Origin: Enterococcus alishanensis
GTDB taxonomy: Bacteria; Bacillota; Bacilli; Lactobacillales; Enterococcaceae
Direction of reading: 5' to 3'
DNA length: 64,000 nt
NCBI RefSeq assembly: GCF_019218635.1
Contig: NZ_JAHUZB010000001.1
Location: 310,001-374,000 of the forward strand
This document shows, in pieces, positions 62,221-64,000 of the stretch. Position 1 is the stretch's first letter. Every line of letters starts with the position of its first letter. The position numbers and the translations under genes were made by a program. A model generated the notes under the pieces. That model was not told where the DNA came from and did not search any database. It worked only from the letters and a program-made list of their open reading frames with translations.

Positions 62221-63147
62221 ATGGTAAAAGTAGTAGATAATATTTTAGATCTAACAGGCGAAACACCGATTGTAAAATTAAACCGAGTGGTTCCTGAAGG
62301 TGCAGCTGACGTTTATGCAAAAGTTGAATTTTTCAATCCTGGTGGATCTGTTAAAGACCGGATTGCCAAAGCAATGGTTGAGCAAGCAGAAAAAGATGGC
62401 AAGCTACAACCAGGTGGCACAATTATCGAACCAACTTCTGGAAATACCGGTGTCGGTCTGGCTTTTGTCGGTGCTGCCAAAGGGTACAAAGTGGTGATTG
62501 TTTTACCAGACACATTTTCAGTGGAACGCCGCCGCTTGATTCAAGCTTATGGTGCTGAATTAATTTTAACGCCAGGTGCTGAAGGAATGAAGGGCGCGAT
62601 TGCCAAAGCGGAAGAACTGGCTGAAAAAAATGGCTGGTTCTTACCAATGCAATTTGATAACTTAGCTAATCCAGAGATTCATCGTCAAGCGACTGGTAAA
62701 GAAATTCTGGAAGCTTTTGGCAATGATGGCTTAGATGCTTTTGTTGCTGGTGTCGGAACTGGTGGCACGATTACTGGCGTAGGTGAAGTCTTAAAAGCTG
62801 CTAATCCAAATATTGAAATCTATGCAGTTGAAGCGACTGAATCTCCTGTTTTATCAGGCGGACAACATAGCCCCCATAAAATTCAAGGAATCTCTGCTGG
62901 ATTCATTCCTAGTGTGCTGGATACAGAAATCTACCAAGGAATTGTTCAGATTGATAGCGATCAAGCGATTCAAATGGGACGAGATATTGCAACTAAAGAA
63001 GGTATTCTAGGTGGGATTTCTAGTGGTGCCGCAGTTGCTGCCGCGGTTGAAGTTGCTAAAAAACTAGGCAAAGGTAAAAAAGTGTTAACTGTCATTCCAG
63101 ATAACGGTGAGCGTTATTTATCTACAGCCTTATACGACTTTGATTAA
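62221..63147 (+). CDS. cysK: Cysteine synthase A
   Basis: The product is 308 residues from ATG 62221, eight bases after AAAGGAG; an ATG at 62215 is too close to it. It joins O-acetylserine and sulfide to give cysteine. The PLP Lys is at position 45 (GGSVKDR), with TSGNTG (about 70-75) and [12 protein letters not shown] (about 177-188) for cofactor binding, and GGISSGA later. The family includes cystathionine and ornithine-forming relatives, but length and motifs fit CysK. It is followed by a terminator. Confidence 0.95.
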   Translation: MVKVVDNILDLTGETPIVKLNRVVPEGAADVYAKVEFFNPGGSVKDRIAKAMVEQAEKDGKLQPGGTIIEPTSGNTGVGLAFVGAAKGYKVVIVLPDTFSVERRRLIQAYGAELILTPGAEGMKGAIAKAEELAEKNGWFLPMQFDNLANPEIHRQATGKEILEAFGNDGLDAFVAGVGTGGTITGVGEVLKAANPNIEIYAVEATESPVLSGGQHSPHKIQGISAGFIPSVLDTEIYQGIVQIDSDQAIQMGRDIATKEGILGGISSGAAVAAAVEVAKKLGKGKKVLTVIPDNGERYLSTALYDFD

Positions 63148-63162
63148 AGTTGACTAATGCGT

Positions 63163-63193
63163 AGCCAGCGATTGAGTTCGCTGGTTTTTTTTT
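63163..63193 (+). terminator. Terminator after cysK
   Basis: AGCCAGCG pairs with CGCTGGTT across an 8-base loop, then eight or nine T. Confidence 0.92.
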
Positions 63194-63308
63194 GATTTTT
63201 TGGAAAAAATATGAGCAAATCTAAAGAAAAATGTTTTTTTATATGTTAAAATTAATTTAGATTACATAGAAAAAACGTTTACAACAAAAATGAAAAGGGG
63301 AGAAATGT

Positions 63309-63662
63309 ATGAAATTAATTGAAACACCAATAAAAAGCAATCTTGATTTTGAGTCAATGTATCCCAATATTTCCAAGTTTGCTTTTGAAAAAGAAACAGC
63401 TGTGAAAGTCTATAAACTATACGCTTATGATCGTACAAAAATCATCTATTTAGATCGATTTGATCGCATAGAATTACTATTAGCCAACAAAAACAGAAAA
63501 ATACGACATGAAGATGTCGATACGATTATTCATCGTTTGTTAAAAGTTGGACGTGAAGATGTCACTGTCAATGTTGGTTATAAGAAACAAATGTTGGCTG
63601 CGGGTGTTAGACCAAAGAGTGATTACAAAGATATCATCTCGATCACTTATTACTACAAATAA
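63309..63662 (+). CDS. DUF1827-like small protein
   Basis: The product is 117 residues, soluble, with no signal or membrane segment. The layout (MKLIETPIKSNLDF..., VKVYKLYAYDRTKIIYLD, then KNRKIRHEDVDTIIHRLL and a final ISITYYY) agrees with what I remember of the Lactobacillales family DUF1827, though the C terminus is longer than in most. Function is unknown. GAAAAGGGG precedes the start. It stands alone between two terminators, so it is separately transcribed. Confidence 0.65.
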   Translation: MKLIETPIKSNLDFESMYPNISKFAFEKETAVKVYKLYAYDRTKIIYLDRFDRIELLLANKNRKIRHEDVDTIIHRLLKVGREDVTVNVGYKKQMLAAGVRPKSDYKDIISITYYYK

Positions 63663-63674
63663 GCAAAATTTTAT

Positions 63675-63715
63675 GGTGCCGAGACAAAGATAATTAGTCT
63701 CTAGGCACCTTTTTT
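63675..63715 (+). terminator. Terminator before pncB
   Basis: GGTGCC and GGCACC, with AGAC/GTCT inside, are followed by six T. TATACT at 63718-63723 directly after it is a possible -10 for the next gene. Confidence 0.9.
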
Positions 63716-63763
63716 GTTATACTATGGACATATTAGTTTTTAATACCAAAAAGGAGCCTATTT

Positions 63764-64000
63764 ATGACTAAACGATATGAAGACGATAGTTTGACCTTGC
63801 ATACCGATCTTTATCAAATCAATATGATGAAAACTTATTGGGAAACGGGACGGGCAAACTTAAATGCAGTCTTCGAATGTTATTTCCGAAATATGCCTTT
63901 TGATAATGGCTACGCAATTTTTGCCGGTTTGGAAAGATTAGTAGATTATTTAGAGCAGTTGACTTTCAGCGAGAGTGATTTAGCTTATTTGGCAGAAGTT
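63764..64000 (+). CDS. pncB: Nicotinate phosphoribosyltransferase, 3' end outside window
   Basis: The first 79 residues are visible from ATG 63764, with AAGGAG upstream. The segment LHTDLYQINMMKTYWETGRANLNAVFECYFRNMPFDNGYAIFAGLE is the standard N terminus of the Gram-positive enzyme, which makes nicotinate mononucleotide from nicotinate in NAD salvage. About 400 residues lie beyond the window. The nearest terminator upstream shows that this is the start of a new unit. Confidence 0.92.
   Translation, partial: MTKRYEDDSLTLHTDLYQINMMKTYWETGRANLNAVFECYFRNMPFDNGYAIFAGLERLVDYLEQLTFSESDLAYLAEV

Noticed and set aside
63262-63285. cre site before the DUF1827-like gene (AAAACGTTTACAA)
   Set aside because: Only the right half fits the consensus; the left half is a plain A run.

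Overview
The window is low-GC Firmicute DNA and looks like a chromosome segment from a member of the Enterococcaceae. The evidence is the gene content: a walRK-yycHIJ cluster, mannose-class PTS genes under a LevR-type sigma-54 activator, a maeKR/maePE malate cluster, CIRCE-controlled groESL, an nrdHEF cluster without nrdI, and AT-rich codon use with strong GGAGG ribosome sites. No phage, insertion sequence, integrase or CRISPR array was seen. Genes are cut at both ends (mtlD on the left, a nicotinate phosphoribosyltransferase on the right).

Layout. 1-4200: end of mtlD, nagB with two NagR-like operators, a self-regulated XRE repressor plus small membrane protein, an RsuA-type pseudouridine synthase and mgtC. 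4200-12550: a sugar-uptake operon made of a LevR-like activator, a near-consensus sigma-54 promoter, a complete mannose-class PTS (IIA, IIB, IIC, IID), a GatD-like polyol-phosphate dehydrogenase, a broken SIS-domain hexuloisomerase, an SDR dehydrogenase and an AlsE-like allulose-6-phosphate 3-epimerase. It fits uptake and phosphorylation of a rare hexitol or ketohexose followed by conversion to fructose-6-phosphate. The block lies between the intact mgtC 3' end (3983-4171) and a decayed 188-bp copy of that end (12631-12818), itself joined to a 40-bp nrdF-like fragment. 12900-18300: an Opp/Dpp-type peptide ABC transporter with a structured leader. 18330-21790: nrdHEF (minus) with two NrdR boxes. 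22070-24910: feoAB plus a small Cys-rich protein behind a Fur box. 24955-29760: leuABCD (minus) with a leader-peptide attenuator.

30150-35570: a beta-glucoside system (cellobiose-class PTS, GH1 phospho-glucosidase, PRD regulator). 35640-37410: a MATE exporter behind a very strong hairpin, then tRNA-Lys. 37550-43780: a DUF1836 protein and the WalRK two-component locus with YycH, YycI and YycJ. 43816-47335: two minus-strand accessory genes and groESL. 47384-52350: maeKR divergent from maePE. 52361-56830: a MerR regulator divergent from a heterodimeric ABC exporter, with a 19-bp-spacer promoter. 57159-60743: a 1194-residue secreted surface protein. 60981-64000: an aminotransferase, cysK, a DUF1827-like protein and the start of pncB.

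The points most worth a second look are the repeat-flanked sigma-54 sugar operon with its three indels, the scrapyard at its right edge, the leucine attenuator, the NrdR and MerR operator geometries, and hairpins sitting directly on the ribosome sites of downstream genes. All family assignments are from reading the sequence; no database search was run.
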